Positions 1-10,091 of a stretch of DNA of 64,000 nucleotides are shown piece by piece. Source of the stretch: JACCZX01 sp963807155 (GTDB taxonomy: Bacteria > Pseudomonadota > Gammaproteobacteria > Burkholderiales > Burkholderiaceae_F); assembly GCA_963807155.1 (NCBI GenBank), contig CAWEAZ010000019.1, positions 62,001 through 126,000 of the forward strand, given 5' to 3'. Positions within the stretch are counted from its first letter, which is position 1. Every line of letters starts with the position of its first letter. The position numbers and the translations under genes are program-made. The notes beneath the pieces were generated by a model. The model did not search any database. It was not told the origin of the DNA and was given only the letters and a program-made list of their open reading frames with translations.

Positions 1-2117
<2,117 letters not shown>

Positions 2118-2121
<4 letters not shown>

Positions 2122-3598
2122 CCGAACTTTCCGTGCAGATACCAGCGGTCGCGAACCGCAGCATCAGGAACGCGCGGCCGAAAAATCCACAGCAGTGCAT
2201 GCTGCTCGTCGCGCGCGATGAAGTAATCGCGCTCGGCCCATTGCCCATCCCACCAGCCGCTTTCGATCCGCTCCGGCCCGCTACAGAAGCGTCAGCGGCG
2301 TGCCATAGACCGGACGATGCTGCTGTTCGGCGAGCGGTATCGGCTCGGGCAGCAGCCAGAGGGGGCGCGGCGCCGTGCAGTCAACGTCGGGCGAACGCGA
2401 TGCACTCGCGCGCTCGACAGGCACTTCGCGAAATGCATGCTCGGGGCGGTGATCGTCGCGCGGCTCGAGCTGCGTGACCGCTTCGGGTCCAAGGCGTGCC
2501 TGCAATCGCTCGATCAGACGCAGCAGCCCTTCCTGCTCGCCGCGCGCAGTGGCAAACAATTCTCCGTGCGAATAGCTGCGATGGCACGATCTGCGCGCAG
2601 CGCAGATGCAGCTCGTACACCGGTGCAGCGAGTTGCGTGCGGCCGAGCAGCTCACGCAGCAGCGCCGTCATCCGCTCTTCGTCATTGGAGGCATCGGCCA
2701 GATGCACCACCAGCGGCGACGGATCGCGGTCTTCGTGCACCAGCGTGAATTCGATCGTGCGCGTCGCCGCATGACGCGCCGCCAGCCAGCCGGTCATCTG
2801 CACGATCATCCGGCGCGCCGCGAACAGCAACGCCTCGGCATGATCGACACGCGCCAGCAGCTCGAGCTTGGCTTCGAATACCGGCGGCGCGACGAACCAC
2901 ACGCGCGGATCGGGCTTGCGCCCCAACGCGCGATCCAGCTCGTCAAGCAGACGCGCAGAAAAGCGCCGCGCGATACCGCTGCGCGGAAGCTGCCGCAGAT
3001 CGGAAATGCGCGTCACGCCGATGCCGCGCAGCGCATCCCAATGCGGCCGGCCCGGCCCGAGCAGCCAGACCGGCAGATCGGCCAGCGCCGTCGGCAGCTC
3101 GCTCACATCATTGACCTGCGGCACTTCACCATCACGTGCCGCACGCGCCAGCATCCACGCCGCCTGCGGCACCGGCGCCAGCGCCATCTGCACCGCGTAT
3201 CCCTGCCGTGCAAGACCTGCGCGCAGATTTCTGACGATGCTCGTATGGCCGTTGAAGAGCTTCACGCTGCCGGAAATTTCGAGCAGCAGTCCGGAAGCAA
3301 GATCGGCGTCGGATTCCTCACACGGCGGCACCAGCGCGACGTTCGGCGTAAAGCGCTGCGCCCACGCGGCAATTGCTTGCAGCGCATGGTTTTCCTGCGC
3401 ATAGGTGCGCAGCTTGATATGCAGATGCGGACAGATCGCCAGCGCGGTCGCACGCCTCATCTGCGCCTGCACGCCGATCTCGCGTGCACTGCGGTTGGCG
3501 AGCAGCACGTGCGATGCGTCGCACACCGCCAGCGGCACTGCGTCGACTACCGCCACTTCGAGCGGCAGCTCAGGCAGACAAACGGCAATCCACAGCAT
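2118..3598 (-). CDS. imuB: ImuB, Y-family polymerase-like mutasome subunit, two frameshifts
   Basis: ImuB is a catalytically inactive Y-family polymerase homologue that bridges DnaE2 to the beta clamp. It starts with MLWIAVCLPELPLEVA and runs through the UmuC-like fold, for example GLLLEISGSVKLFNGHTS. The C-terminal tail includes RDYFIARDEQHALLWIFR. The frame breaks near 2580 and again near 2282, where CTTCTGTAGCGGG creates a stop in place of a Leu-Ser-Gly reading. With both repaired the product is about 493 aa, normal length, and its TGA overlaps the dnaE2 ATG. Upstream, the frame is open straight into imuA with no stop, so either the two are fused or a further indel hides the imuA stop. Confidence 0.9.
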
Positions 3599-4307
3599 CG
3601 ATCGCAGTTTCTGTAGCGTGCCTTCTTCGAGCAGCGCTTCGAAGCGGCGCGGGACCGGGCCCGGCAGTGCAAGCTGCACCATCGAATGAACCGGCATGCC
3701 GCGCCGTTTGAAAATATCGAGCGCCACACCGCGCTCGCAGGCGGCGAGCTCGATACGCAGCGGCGCCGGTGACGCAGCGGTGCGCGCCGCCGGCGAGCGC
3801 AGCAAAAACACCAGGCCCGGATCGCGCTTCATGCTTTGCGCCGCCAGCTGCAAGCGGCGCAGCGTTTGAAACGACGTCAGGTGCGTGTTGTCTTCAGGCA
3901 GCCATGCGACGACCGCCGCTGCGGCACCGCTCTTAAGCGCCTGCTCGATCGTCCACAGCCGCTCTCGCCCGATCACGCGCGCGCACCACCAGCAATTGTT
4001 CGAGCATCGCACCATGCGCAATCAGCGCACGCGGATAAGGAATGTGCGGCGGCTCGACCCACACCACCGTCTGGCGCGCGCGCATCAGCGGTGCCAGCAC
4101 CGGCATCAGCAAGCGCATCTCGCCAACGCCGCACGGCGCCAGCAGCTCGATCAATGTGCGCTGCGGCCAGCCTCCATTGGGCAGCAGTCTGTCCAGCGCG
4201 CCAAAGCGCGTCGGCACCGTGCGAACGTTGGAGTCACCCGCGTCGGAGTTGGCGCGCCATACCCGTGCGCCCAATGCCGACAGAAAACTTTTGGAAGATT
4301 GCAGCAT
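3599..4307 (-). CDS. imuA: ImuA, RecA/SulA-like translesion protein, frameshifted
   Basis: First gene of the imuA-imuB-dnaE2 mutagenesis cassette. ImuA is a RecA-related accessory protein of the mutasome. The start gives MLQSSKSFLSALGARVW, followed by FGALDRLLPNGGWPQRTLIE, a hallmark of the family N-terminus. A one-base break near 3978, in a CG-dinucleotide run, separates the N-terminal third from the rest (RERLWTIEQALKSGAAAAVV, then VVAWLPEDN and LDIFKRRG). In the window as given the frame then reads into imuB. An alternative is that a second indel near 3625 restores a frame stopping at 3570-3572, giving the usual overlap with imuB. The start lies only 17 bp after the end of the intI remnant, on the same strand. 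Confidence 0.87.
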
Positions 4308-4323
4308 GCGGGAGTGCCGGGCA

Positions 4324-4707
4324 TTAGCGGTAAACCGCCACCGGCGCTGCTGTAGCTAAGCGATGTATCCATGGCATGCATAGCGAATCACTCAATTGCT
4401 CCGAGCAATGCAGCGGGCCAATCGAGGGCCCGAGCGAATCCAGCGGAGAAGACACGCCGGCTGCAGCACCTTTCATCACATGCGTGTAGATCATGGCGCA
4501 CCCGCGGATGACAGCAACTCCTCCAGCCGGAAAAGCCTGATTAGAAGAAGCGAATCGAATAAATGTAGCTATGTGCCGTCACCTTCTTGCGATCTCCAGA
4601 TGCGTGAGCATGCTACCGCGGCTGTAGTGGCAATAGCGAATCCGTTCCCGCACCTGATCCAGCAGACGCGCTGATTGCAATGCGGGACGTGGACCTGCGC
4701 TTTTCAT
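4324..4707 (-). pseudogene. intI: Integron integrase IntI remnant (internally deleted)
   Basis: Minus-strand remnant of a tyrosine-recombinase integron integrase. The N-terminus (ATG at 4707) reads LLDQVRERIRYCHYS, the conserved opening of IntI proteins, and then ends in non-homologous sequence with a stop at 4579-4581. The C-terminal piece (4494 down to 4324) reads MIYTHVMKGAAAGVSSPLD, which includes the catalytic tyrosine block usually written TMIYTHV. Roughly 290 internal residues of a normal protein of about 320-340 aa are missing, including the Arg boxes, so the protein cannot be active. Positions 4501-4577 between the two pieces are not recognisable. The remnant ends 17 bp before imuA on the same strand. 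Confidence 0.85.
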
Positions 4708-4721
4708 CGGATTTGTTAATA

Positions 4722-4737
4722 CTGTATTTTTATACAG
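4722..4737. promoter_or_regulatory. LexA (SOS) box in the intI promoter
   Basis: CTGTATTTTTATACAG is a perfect CTGT-N8-ACAG LexA operator, extended by symmetric flanking TA on both sides. It lies 15 bp upstream of the intI ATG, where LexA boxes are known to control integron integrases. No second CTGT-N8-ACAG box is visible between here and imuA, so this is also the nearest SOS operator to the imuA-imuB-dnaE2 operon on the same strand. Confidence 0.9.
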
Positions 4738-4740
4738 TAT

Positions 4741-4849
4741 AGGCCTCAAAAGCAAGGCGCGGTGCGGGTTTGGCGACGAACGGCCGTCCGTGTTATGCCG
4801 CAGCCGCCGCATTTAGGAGCAGAATCGTGCGACCTAAAACACGTTAGAC
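4741..4849. other. attI-like primary recombination site
   Basis: The interval between the LexA box and the first cassette ends in GTTAGAC (4843-4849), a GTTRRRY crossover point, with no matching GTCTAAC partner upstream. That asymmetry and the position next to intI are what is expected for attI rather than attC. A cassette promoter may lie here, but I see no convincing -35/-10 pair. Confidence 0.6.
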
Positions 4850-4857
4850 CGCGTTCA

Positions 4858-5190
4858 ATGGACATACTCGTAAACGTTGGCCTCGGAATGATCGGCTTTG
4901 TTATCGGAAACCTTCTATTTGCGAGGGTTGTCAGCTGGCTGGCTGCCATCTACGAAACAGCGAAGGACCCAAACGAAGAATCGAGGGTTAGCCGTTTCGT
5001 CTCGGCAACGTTGTTGAGTTCTGGTCCTTGGTTCGCGGTCGCGGCCGGAATATTCGCCTACTACATACGCGCCGCCTCTTGGGCGGTTTGGATTTACGTT
5101 GGCGTAATTACGGCCATCGTGTTCTTCTGCGCAATGACTCTGTATTTGACGCGGAAAGCGAACCAGCGCGTGAAAGCGAATGCTGTCTAA
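4858..5190 (+). CDS. Cassette 1: small membrane protein, unknown function
   Basis: 110-aa protein starting MDILVNVGLGMIGFV, with three hydrophobic segments: about residues 3-28, 55-72 and 76-97. It ends in a basic tail (RKANQRVKANAV). The ATG is 9 bp after the attI-like crossover and the stop lies inside the attC site (GTCTAAC), the typical tight packing of a cassette gene. I do not recognise the family. An in-frame extension upstream to 4762 would cross the recombination point and is unlikely. Confidence 0.7.
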   Translation: MDILVNVGLGMIGFVIGNLLFARVVSWLAAIYETAKDPNEESRVSRFVSATLLSSGPWFAVAAGIFAYYIRAASWAVWIYVGVITAIVFFCAMTLYLTRKANQRVKANAV

Positions 5191-5250
5191 CATTTCGTTG
5201 GAGAGCCGACGCGCGATAAAGCCGCGCGCGGCTCAACTCAGACGTTAGAC
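5185..5250. repeat. attC site 1
   Basis: 66-bp imperfect inverted repeat from GTCTAAC (5185-5191) to GTTAGAC (5244-5250), whose ends are exact reverse complements. The inner arms GAGAGCCGACGCGCG and CGCGCGGCTCAACTC pair around a short loop, as in classical attC sites. Confidence 0.93.
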
Positions 5251-5350
5251 CGCAATTGGAAGATGTGACGTCACACCTGAGTAGGAGTAGTACGACCTGT
5301 TGTTTCGAGCGGATACTGCTTCTCATCGTTAACTCACCGAGGGGAATCAT

Positions 5351-5875
5351 TTGCCTATCACTGCCTTCAACAGTTTCACCGACGGCCTCGAAGCGAATCG
5401 GCGAAGCCGTGAACACTTCGTTACTAACATCAACCTCGAAGACGGCCGTCACTGGGTTCCGTATGCGGATGGTGTCTGGATTCAGCCCTGCCACTTCAAT
5501 GTCACGTCCGGGGGATTCAGCGTTGTTCTGAAGGGTCTCCCCGGTGCCATGCTCGGCACTCACTACCACGTTGGCACTGTGCGTGGTTACACGATGCGTG
5601 GTCACTGGCGGTACCTGGAGCACGACTGGGTCGCAAAGCCTGGAACCTTCATCTATGAACCCGCCGGTGAGGCTCACACGCTGGTTATAACGAAGGACTC
5701 ACCGGAGCCGGCGTTGATCATGTTTGTCGTTGAGGGTGGGCTCATCTATCTGGACAAGCCGGTCAACGGAGGCGTTGCTGCCTACGAGGACGGATTCACG
5801 GCACTCGAGTTGTCTCGGAAGTACTATCGCGAAGCCGGTCTCGATGTTCGTGAGCTGGATTTGCTAGTTCGCTAA
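5351..5875 (+). CDS. Cassette 2: cupin, 2,4'-dihydroxyacetophenone dioxygenase-like
   Basis: 174-aa cupin of the family that includes 2,4'-dihydroxyacetophenone dioxygenase, a C-C bond cleaving non-haem iron enzyme. The first cupin motif reads GTHYHVGTVRGYTMRGHW, and the later part EPAGEAHTLV supplies another histidine likely to bind metal. The most plausible start is a TTG preceded by a GAGGGGA ribosome binding site. The gene fills the cassette between attC sites 1 and 2. Substrate cannot be deduced; the family also holds members of unknown activity. The next cassette also encodes an aromatic-ring-dioxygenase-like protein. Confidence 0.78.
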   Translation: MPITAFNSFTDGLEANRRSREHFVTNINLEDGRHWVPYADGVWIQPCHFNVTSGGFSVVLKGLPGAMLGTHYHVGTVRGYTMRGHWRYLEHDWVAKPGTFIYEPAGEAHTLVITKDSPEPALIMFVVEGGLIYLDKPVNGGVAAYEDGFTALELSRKYYREAGLDVRELDLLVR

Positions 5876-5886
5876 TCGAGCATGCG

Positions 5887-5947
5887 GTCTAACAAGCGGT
5901 TGCAGCTGACGGCGCCAAAGCGCCGCCGCTGAACCGGAGAGTTGGGC
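5887..5947. repeat. attC site 2
   Basis: 61-bp site from GTCTAAC (5887-5893) to GTTGGGC (5941-5947). The internal GCTGACGGCGCC and GGCGCCGCCGCT-like arms are complementary around a short loop. The ends match less well than in site 1 but fit the RYYYAAC/GTTRRRY rule. Confidence 0.85.
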
Positions 5948-5983
5948 GTCATGCGTCGACCTCGCATACAGGAGGAGGAATCC

Positions 5984-6655
5984 ATGAGCAATGCGTTCGT
6001 ACCGATCGTCGCTGTGTCAGTACCGCGGCGGATGTTCCTGCAAGGGGGTGCAGCATTGCTCGGCGGAGCATTTCTGCCCGATGCCTTTGCCGCTGCTACG
6101 AAAGCCTGTCGGTCGACGGCGCAAGACATAATCGGGCCGTTTTATCGCTTTGGCGCGCCGTTTCAGACCAAACTGCTTGGTCCCGACGAACCCGGCCAAC
6201 GGCTCATGGTGGCCGGTACGGTATACGGTTCCGACTGTCGTACCCGCTTACCGAATACGCTGATTGAAGTGTGGCAAGCGAACGATGCCGGCCTGTACGA
6301 CACCGACAAGCCTGGAAACTTCACCGAACGCAACGCCTTGCGCTTGCGGGGCATGATGCTGACCGATCAGAAAGGGAATTACGAGTTTGAAACTGTTGTG
6401 CCGGGGAGATATCCGATCCCACCGAACCTCCCGGGGCTGGAGAAATACGCCGGCTTGACGCGACCGGCCCATATTCACTTCCGAGTTTCGGAGTCTTTGC
6501 ATGTCCCGCTCACCACACAACTCTACTTCAGGGACGACCCGTTCATCGCCAAGGACCCCTGGGCCAGCCGTAAGTCATCCTCGGTGATCAGTCTCAAACA
6601 AGAAGGCAAGTTTCTGCGCGGCGGATATGACATCGTGCTCGCAAAGGGTTTCTAG
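5984..6655 (+). CDS. Cassette 3: exported intradiol ring-cleavage dioxygenase-like protein
   Basis: 223-aa protein of the intradiol (catechol/protocatechuate 3,4-) dioxygenase superfamily, Fe(III) enzymes that split aromatic rings between hydroxyl groups. The ATG follows an AGGAGGAGG ribosome binding site. A probable signal sequence (PRRMFLQGGAALLGGAFLP) with paired arginines suggests Tat export. Likely iron ligands are visible: GLYD and GRYPIP tyrosines and the AHIHF histidines, with IEVWQANDAG as the conserved beta-sandwich block. Exported members of this superfamily exist and some lack a known substrate. The gene lies in the cassette between attC sites 2 and 3. Confidence 0.83.
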   Translation: MSNAFVPIVAVSVPRRMFLQGGAALLGGAFLPDAFAAATKACRSTAQDIIGPFYRFGAPFQTKLLGPDEPGQRLMVAGTVYGSDCRTRLPNTLIEVWQANDAGLYDTDKPGNFTERNALRLRGMMLTDQKGNYEFETVVPGRYPIPPNLPGLEKYAGLTRPAHIHFRVSESLHVPLTTQLYFRDDPFIAKDPWASRKSSSVISLKQEGKFLRGGYDIVLAKGF

Positions 6656-6673
6656 AATCCGATCGAGAATGAC

Positions 6674-6763
6674 GCCCAACCTGGCGTTCGAGCGGACCCG
6701 CCGATTCGCGGCTTCTTCTTCCGAACATTGGTGGCAGCGGGCCGCTCAACTCCGACGTTATCC
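6674..6763. repeat. attC site 3
   Basis: 90-bp site running from GCCCAAC (6674-6680) to GTTATCC (6757-6763). An inner CGTTCGAGCGGACCCG arm faces a GCGGGCCGCTCAACTCCG arm. The central loop is longer than in sites 1 and 2, so this site comes from a different attC subfamily. Confidence 0.85.
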
Positions 6764-6783
6764 GCCACAACCGGAGCCGGGTG

Positions 6784-7224
6784 ATGATCAAGGGAGAGTG
6801 TTTGTGCGGCGCTGTCCGATTTGAGGCCGCATCGGTCGTTGGACCGTTCGAGCTATGTCATTGCACTCGATGTCGGAAGTCGTCGGGGTATGCATATGCG
6901 GCGATCGTTAGTGTTGCTGCTAATGGCTTTCGGATCACTTCCGGGGCCGAGTTGATTCGCTCGTTCGAGCTGCCCGTTATCGAGCGACCACCGGGATACC
7001 GCAGATTCTTTTGTCAGAATTGCGGCTCGCCGGTACCGAATCCGACTCCTGCTGGGAGCCGGCTTGAGATTCCTGCTGGCTGCCTGAAAGACGAGCCGGG
7101 ACTTTCACCTGACAAGCATATCTATGTCGAGCACAAGGCCGAGTGGGACATGATTGCCGATGGACTTCCTCAGTACACGAAAGCTCAGATACGCAGGCTT
7201 CGCGAGAGTAAGGTTGGCGCGTAG
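6784..7224 (+). CDS. Cassette 4: GFA-family zinc protein
   Basis: 146-aa member of the GFA/CENP-V fold (glutathione-dependent formaldehyde-activating enzyme-like). The zinc-binding cysteines are visible in GECLCGAVRF, HCTRCRKSSG and FCQNCGSPVP, the usual three-part pattern. Most small proteins of this family have no proven enzymatic role. The start is the ATG at 6784; a GTG directly in front of it is an alternative. The gene follows attC site 3 by about 20 bp, a cassette arrangement. Two further GFA proteins occur at 13.6 kb and 26.1 kb. Confidence 0.85.
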   Translation: MIKGECLCGAVRFEAASVVGPFELCHCTRCRKSSGYAYAAIVSVAANGFRITSGAELIRSFELPVIERPPGYRRFFCQNCGSPVPNPTPAGSRLEIPAGCLKDEPGLSPDKHIYVEHKAEWDMIADGLPQYTKAQIRRLRESKVGA

Positions 7225-7308
7225 GGGGGGTTTCGAGCTGACGGCAAGCGCGCTTGCAATTCCCCTGCCGCGTTGCGGCTCTGCCGCAGCTCAAGCGCAG
7301 CGTTGGCG
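7218..7308. repeat. Degenerate attC-like site
   Basis: The right half is clear: GCTCAAGCGCAGC followed by GTTGGCG (7302-7308), with an inner arm CCGCAGCTCAAG facing TTTCGAGCTGACGG. The left core expected at about 7218 is replaced by a run of seven Gs. It separates cassettes 4 and 5. Confidence 0.5.
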
Positions 7309-7360
7309 GTCAACTCTTTCGCAGGATCTGGCGACGTCTATCAAATGGGGAGGCGGTGCT

Positions 7361-7612
7361 TTGGCCGTCCCGATCTCCTTGTTCGGCTGGGTCTTTTCCT
7401 TCGCACTTGCCCATTCAAGCACGTTGTTTCCCCTCCTGTTCTTTTGGCCGACCTACTTGGTTCTAATCGGGCTGGACACCTTCGCCTCATTCGACTCGAA
7501 GAGCGAAGCTCTTGTCGGGATGCTTCTTCTCGTGGCCCAGATTGTTGGTTACGTTCTGATGGTGTTTGCTTTCCGCATGCTGGTTCGCTTTTTCAAACGC
7601 TATGACATCTAG
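7361..7612 (+). CDS. Cassette 5: small membrane protein, unknown function
   Basis: About 83 residues with three strongly hydrophobic stretches (LAVPISLFGWVFSFALAH, LFPLLFFWPTYLVLIGL and VGMLLLVAQIVGYVLMVFAF), ending in the basic tail VRFFKRYDI. The start is chosen as TTG at 7361 because GGGGAGG lies 7 bp upstream; the frame is open further 5' but that region is the preceding attC site. The stop lies within attC site 5. Family not recognised. Confidence 0.6.
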   Translation: MAVPISLFGWVFSFALAHSSTLFPLLFFWPTYLVLIGLDTFASFDSKSEALVGMLLLVAQIVGYVLMVFAFRMLVRFFKRYDI

Positions 7613-7666
7613 CATTTCGTTGGAGAGCCGTCGCTCTACGAGCGCGCCACAACGCGAACGTTAGAT
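7607..7666. repeat. attC site 5
   Basis: 60-bp site from ATCTAGC (7607-7613) to GTTAGAT (7660-7666). The left part CATTTCGTTGGAGAGCCG is nearly identical to attC site 1, so the two sites are closely related. Confidence 0.85.
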
Positions 7667-7683
7667 AGAGCTTTCAGGACGGC

Positions 7684-8225
7684 GTGCGAATTTTGATTAC
7701 CGGTGCGGCTGGCTCAGGCACAACCACCTTGGGCCGGCATTGGCTGCGCAAATGGGCGCCACGTTTTTCGACGCAGATGATTTTTTTTGGCACCCGTCCG
7801 AACCGCCCTACGAAGCGGAGCGAGAACCGTGTGAGCGCCTTGCCATGATCCTGAGCGCGTTGAGCCTTGCTCCAACTGCTGTCGTGGCCGGTTCGGTTAC
7901 CGATTGGGGCGACGATCTGGAGAACTCTTTCTCGCTGGTTGTCTATCTTTGGGTCGAAGCCGGTATACGGGTTGCGCGTTTGATTCGGCGCGAGTCAGAG
8001 CGCTTTGGACAACCTCAAGAGGGATTTATCGAGTGGGCCTCTCAATACGACGAAGGCCGGTTGCCGGGTCGTAGCCGCGCCATTCACGAGCGGTGGCTTT
8101 CCGAGCGGAAGTGTCCAGTGCTGCGAATCGAGGGAAACGTGAGTGTTATGGAAGCTGTGGCTCGGGTCATTGAGGCGCTATCTAACTTGTCGTTTGAGGG
8201 CCGACGCACTACGCGCACGGCGTAG
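7684..8225 (+). CDS. Cassette 6: P-loop kinase-like protein, frameshifted
   Basis: Adenylate-kinase-like P-loop protein of about 180 aa. From a GTG start it reads VRILITGAAGSGTTTLGR, which carries the Walker A loop GAAGSGTT. One base is missing near 7738; the frame then continues AAQMGATFFDADDFFWHP, an acidic block typical of small-molecule kinases. The C-terminal region includes RHRRESERFGQP-like basic sequence, and the stop falls inside attC site 6. Substrate unknown. A functional start further 3' is possible but would remove the P-loop. Confidence 0.7.
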
Positions 8226-8239
8226 CTGAGACGCTAGAC
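8180..8239. repeat. attC site 6
   Basis: 60-bp site from ATCTAAC (8180-8186) to GCTAGAC (8233-8239). The inner left arm TTGTCGTTTGAGGGCCGACG resembles the other short sites. The right core has C in place of the usual first T. Confidence 0.78.
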
Positions 8240-8259
8240 GTCCTCACTCAAGTCTCGCG

Positions 8260-8583
8260 ATGGTTGAAGCAGTGCCACAACCAGAATGGCAACCGCTTCC
8301 ACGGGAAGGAGTTGTCGGTGTTCTGTTCCGTGTTTTGCTGTCGCGTCGCGAGACAGTCATCGCCAATCTCCAGTTCGCCGCCCATGCGACGATTGACGAG
8401 CATTCGGCACCGTTCGAAATCGATGTTATTTGCCTTGCCGGGGAAGGGTTTGTGTCGGTAGGCGCCGATGCGACGCCATTTCGTTGTGGCGAACTTGTCA
8501 CTTGGCCTCCGCGTGTGAATCACCGGTTGTGGACCGAGGGTAGAACGATGGAGACGCTGATGGTGGAGCGCCGTGACGCCTGA
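8260..8583 (+). CDS. Cassette 7: cupin-domain protein
   Basis: 107-aa single-domain cupin. The central strand reads HSAPFEIDVICLAGEGFVSV and is followed by LVTWPPRVNHRLW, where the histidine fits the second cupin motif. The first motif is weak in histidines, so metal binding is uncertain. The ATG is about 20 bp after attC site 6. No specific function can be assigned. The 140 bp between its stop and the next half attC show nothing recognisable. Confidence 0.68.
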   Translation: MVEAVPQPEWQPLPREGVVGVLFRVLLSRRETVIANLQFAAHATIDEHSAPFEIDVICLAGEGFVSVGADATPFRCGELVTWPPRVNHRLWTEGRTMETLMVERRDA

Positions 8584-8722
8584 CCTATCGTTCAAGGCTG
8601 ACACGCATAGTGGCTGCAGTCACAGCACAAGCGGGGGGCTCGTCCGTGACCGCCGTGAGAACAGTTGTTCTTGGTAGCCGCGCGCTCCACAGTACGTTTG
8701 GTCGGGACCGGTACCGGATGCC

Positions 8723-8765
8723 GCCTAACATCTCGTTCGAGAGCCGACGCGCTGCGCCGGAACGC
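8723..8765. repeat. Half attC site (left arm only)
   Basis: GCCTAAC at 8723-8729 is followed by ATCTCGTTCGAGAGCCGACG, nearly the same left arm as attC sites 1 and 5. The complementary right arm and GTTRRRY core are missing; coding sequence of the next gene follows instead. Confidence 0.7.
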
Positions 8766-8784
8766 CCTGGGTCAGTTCATTGTC

Positions 8785-9312
8785 ATGCAGCGAAAACTCA
8801 TCGTCATCACCGGCAGTTCTGGAGTCGGCAAGTCCACGTTGGCGCAGCTTCAGGAGGAACTCCTTCCAGATCAATGGCTTCATTTTTCTGTCGACACGAT
8901 CTTCTACTGCCTGCCACGGTCGGTGGTTCTTCGAGTAGATCACGAGAACGATCGGTCAGTAGTGGACGCGAGGGCGATCGTCACGGGCGCCTACGCTTGC
9001 GCCCGGACGTTGCTTGGTCTTGCTCACAACGTCATCTTTGACGCCGTCATCTTGTCCGAGAAGGGAGCCCAGGAAGTGTTGCGTGCGTTCGATGGTTTCG
9101 ATCCACTGCTAGTAGAACTGACTTGCTCATGGGAAGAGATTGAGGAACGAACTCTGGCCCGAGGTGATCGGACGCTGGCAGAGGCCGAGCACGGATACAG
9201 GAACGCCGGTGGGCGCCTTGATGCCCATTACACCTTTGACAGCACTAGCGCGAGCGCTGAGCAGATCGCCGCACAGCTCGCAACAATCGTGTGCGGCGGG
9301 AGAACGCGATGA
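8785..9312 (+). CDS. Cassette 8a: chloramphenicol phosphotransferase-like protein
   Basis: 175-aa P-loop protein of the chloramphenicol 3-O-phosphotransferase-like family. Walker A is ITGSSGVGKSTLAQ near residue 8, followed by LLPDQWLHFSVDTIFYCLP, the characteristic block that aligns with CPT. Later features are NVIFDAVILSEKGAQE and ELTCSWEEIEERTLARGDR. Many members phosphorylate unknown small molecules, so chloramphenicol resistance is only a possibility. The ATG at 8785 is chosen because the conserved N-terminus starts there. It overlaps the next gene by ATGA, giving a two-gene cassette. Confidence 0.78.
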   Translation: MQRKLIVITGSSGVGKSTLAQLQEELLPDQWLHFSVDTIFYCLPRSVVLRVDHENDRSVVDARAIVTGAYACARTLLGLAHNVIFDAVILSEKGAQEVLRAFDGFDPLLVELTCSWEEIEERTLARGDRTLAEAEHGYRNAGGRLDAHYTFDSTSASAEQIAAQLATIVCGGRTR

Positions 9313-9719
9313 TCGAAGCTGATCGCATCAAGTACTTGCGTAGCGTTCTGCTCTGGGTGGGTGTGATGTTCGTCGTAGGCGTCTACCCACTTACGATCGG
9401 TTGGCCCTCTGGCTGGGCGTGGCACACGGGTCAGTCCGAGTATTTGCAGATGATTCTCGGGATTTACGCAACCCTGGGCGTGTTCCTCATCGTTGCTTCT
9501 CGGAATCCGCTCGCACACCTAAGCTTTGATCTGGTTCACCGTGTGTCCAGTGTTGTGCACGGCGCAATCATGGCGATTCAGTCGATCGTGTATCCGCAGC
9601 ACATCGGGCACCTCTGGGGGGAACTGGCTCTGTTGCTCGTGGCGGCCGCCCTTGCGTTTCTGACACCGCGGTCCGGCGGCGCGGCAAGCCGGCCGCTGCC
9701 TAACCACGTGCTGCACTAA
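9309..9719 (+). CDS. Cassette 8b: membrane protein (DUF6632-like)
   Basis: 136-aa membrane protein with four hydrophobic segments (SVLLWVGVMFVVGVYPLTIG, MILGIYATLGVFLIVAS, SVVHGAIMAIQSIVYPQ and ELALLLVAAALAFL). The ATG overlaps the TGA of the upstream phosphotransferase-like gene (ATGA), so the pair is translationally coupled. The last codons run through a half attC core (GCCTAAC), suggesting the original stop was lost or the tail derives from the site. It resembles small conserved proteins of unknown role; the family name is tentative. Confidence 0.65.
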   Translation: MIEADRIKYLRSVLLWVGVMFVVGVYPLTIGWPSGWAWHTGQSEYLQMILGIYATLGVFLIVASRNPLAHLSFDLVHRVSSVVHGAIMAIQSIVYPQHIGHLWGELALLLVAAALAFLTPRSGGAASRPLPNHVLH

Positions 9720-9730
9720 CGCTATAGCGC
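9698..9730. repeat. Half attC site within the end of cassette 8b
   Basis: GCCTAAC at 9698-9704 is followed by a short GC-rich palindrome (CGCTATAGCG), with no recognisable right core. It marks a degraded cassette junction. Confidence 0.45.
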
Positions 9731-9755
9731 GTGCCGTGACGCCCGCGAGGTGCAG

Positions 9756-10069
9756 ATGATTACCGTCTTTACTACGTTCACTTTGCCAAAGCCAATCACT
9801 CGCGAGGAAGCTCGCAGCATCTTCCTGAGCACCGCGCCAAAGTATCGAGGCGTACAAGGCTTGTTTCGGAAGATCTACGTGCTCTCCCAAGACGGGGTAA
9901 CAGTAGGTGGCGTCTACCTTTGGAATTCGAGGTCAGAGGCAGAAGCCATGTACACAGAATCATGGCGCTCATTCGTCCGAGAGAAGTACGGCAGTGATCC
10001 AACCGTAACCTACTTCGAAAGTCCGTGGTGGTCGACAACGTGACTCAGCAGGTCCTTACCGACGAGTAG
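9756..10069 (+). CDS. YdhR/ABM-type monooxygenase-like protein, frameshifted near its end
   Basis: Small ferredoxin-fold protein resembling the YdhR group of putative monooxygenases. It reads MITVFTTFTLPKPITREEA, then APKYRGVQGLFRKIYVLSQD and GGVYLWNSRSEAEAMY. In the given sequence it stops at 10043 after YFESPWWSTT. Restoring one base at about 10024 gives YFESPVVVDNVTQQVLTDE and a stop at 10069, a far better match to the family tail. The ATG at 9756 is preceded by a GAGG ribosome binding site. No complete attC separates it from the next gene. Confidence 0.72.
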
Positions 10070-10091
10070 GAAAGCACCGTCCTGCAGCGCA

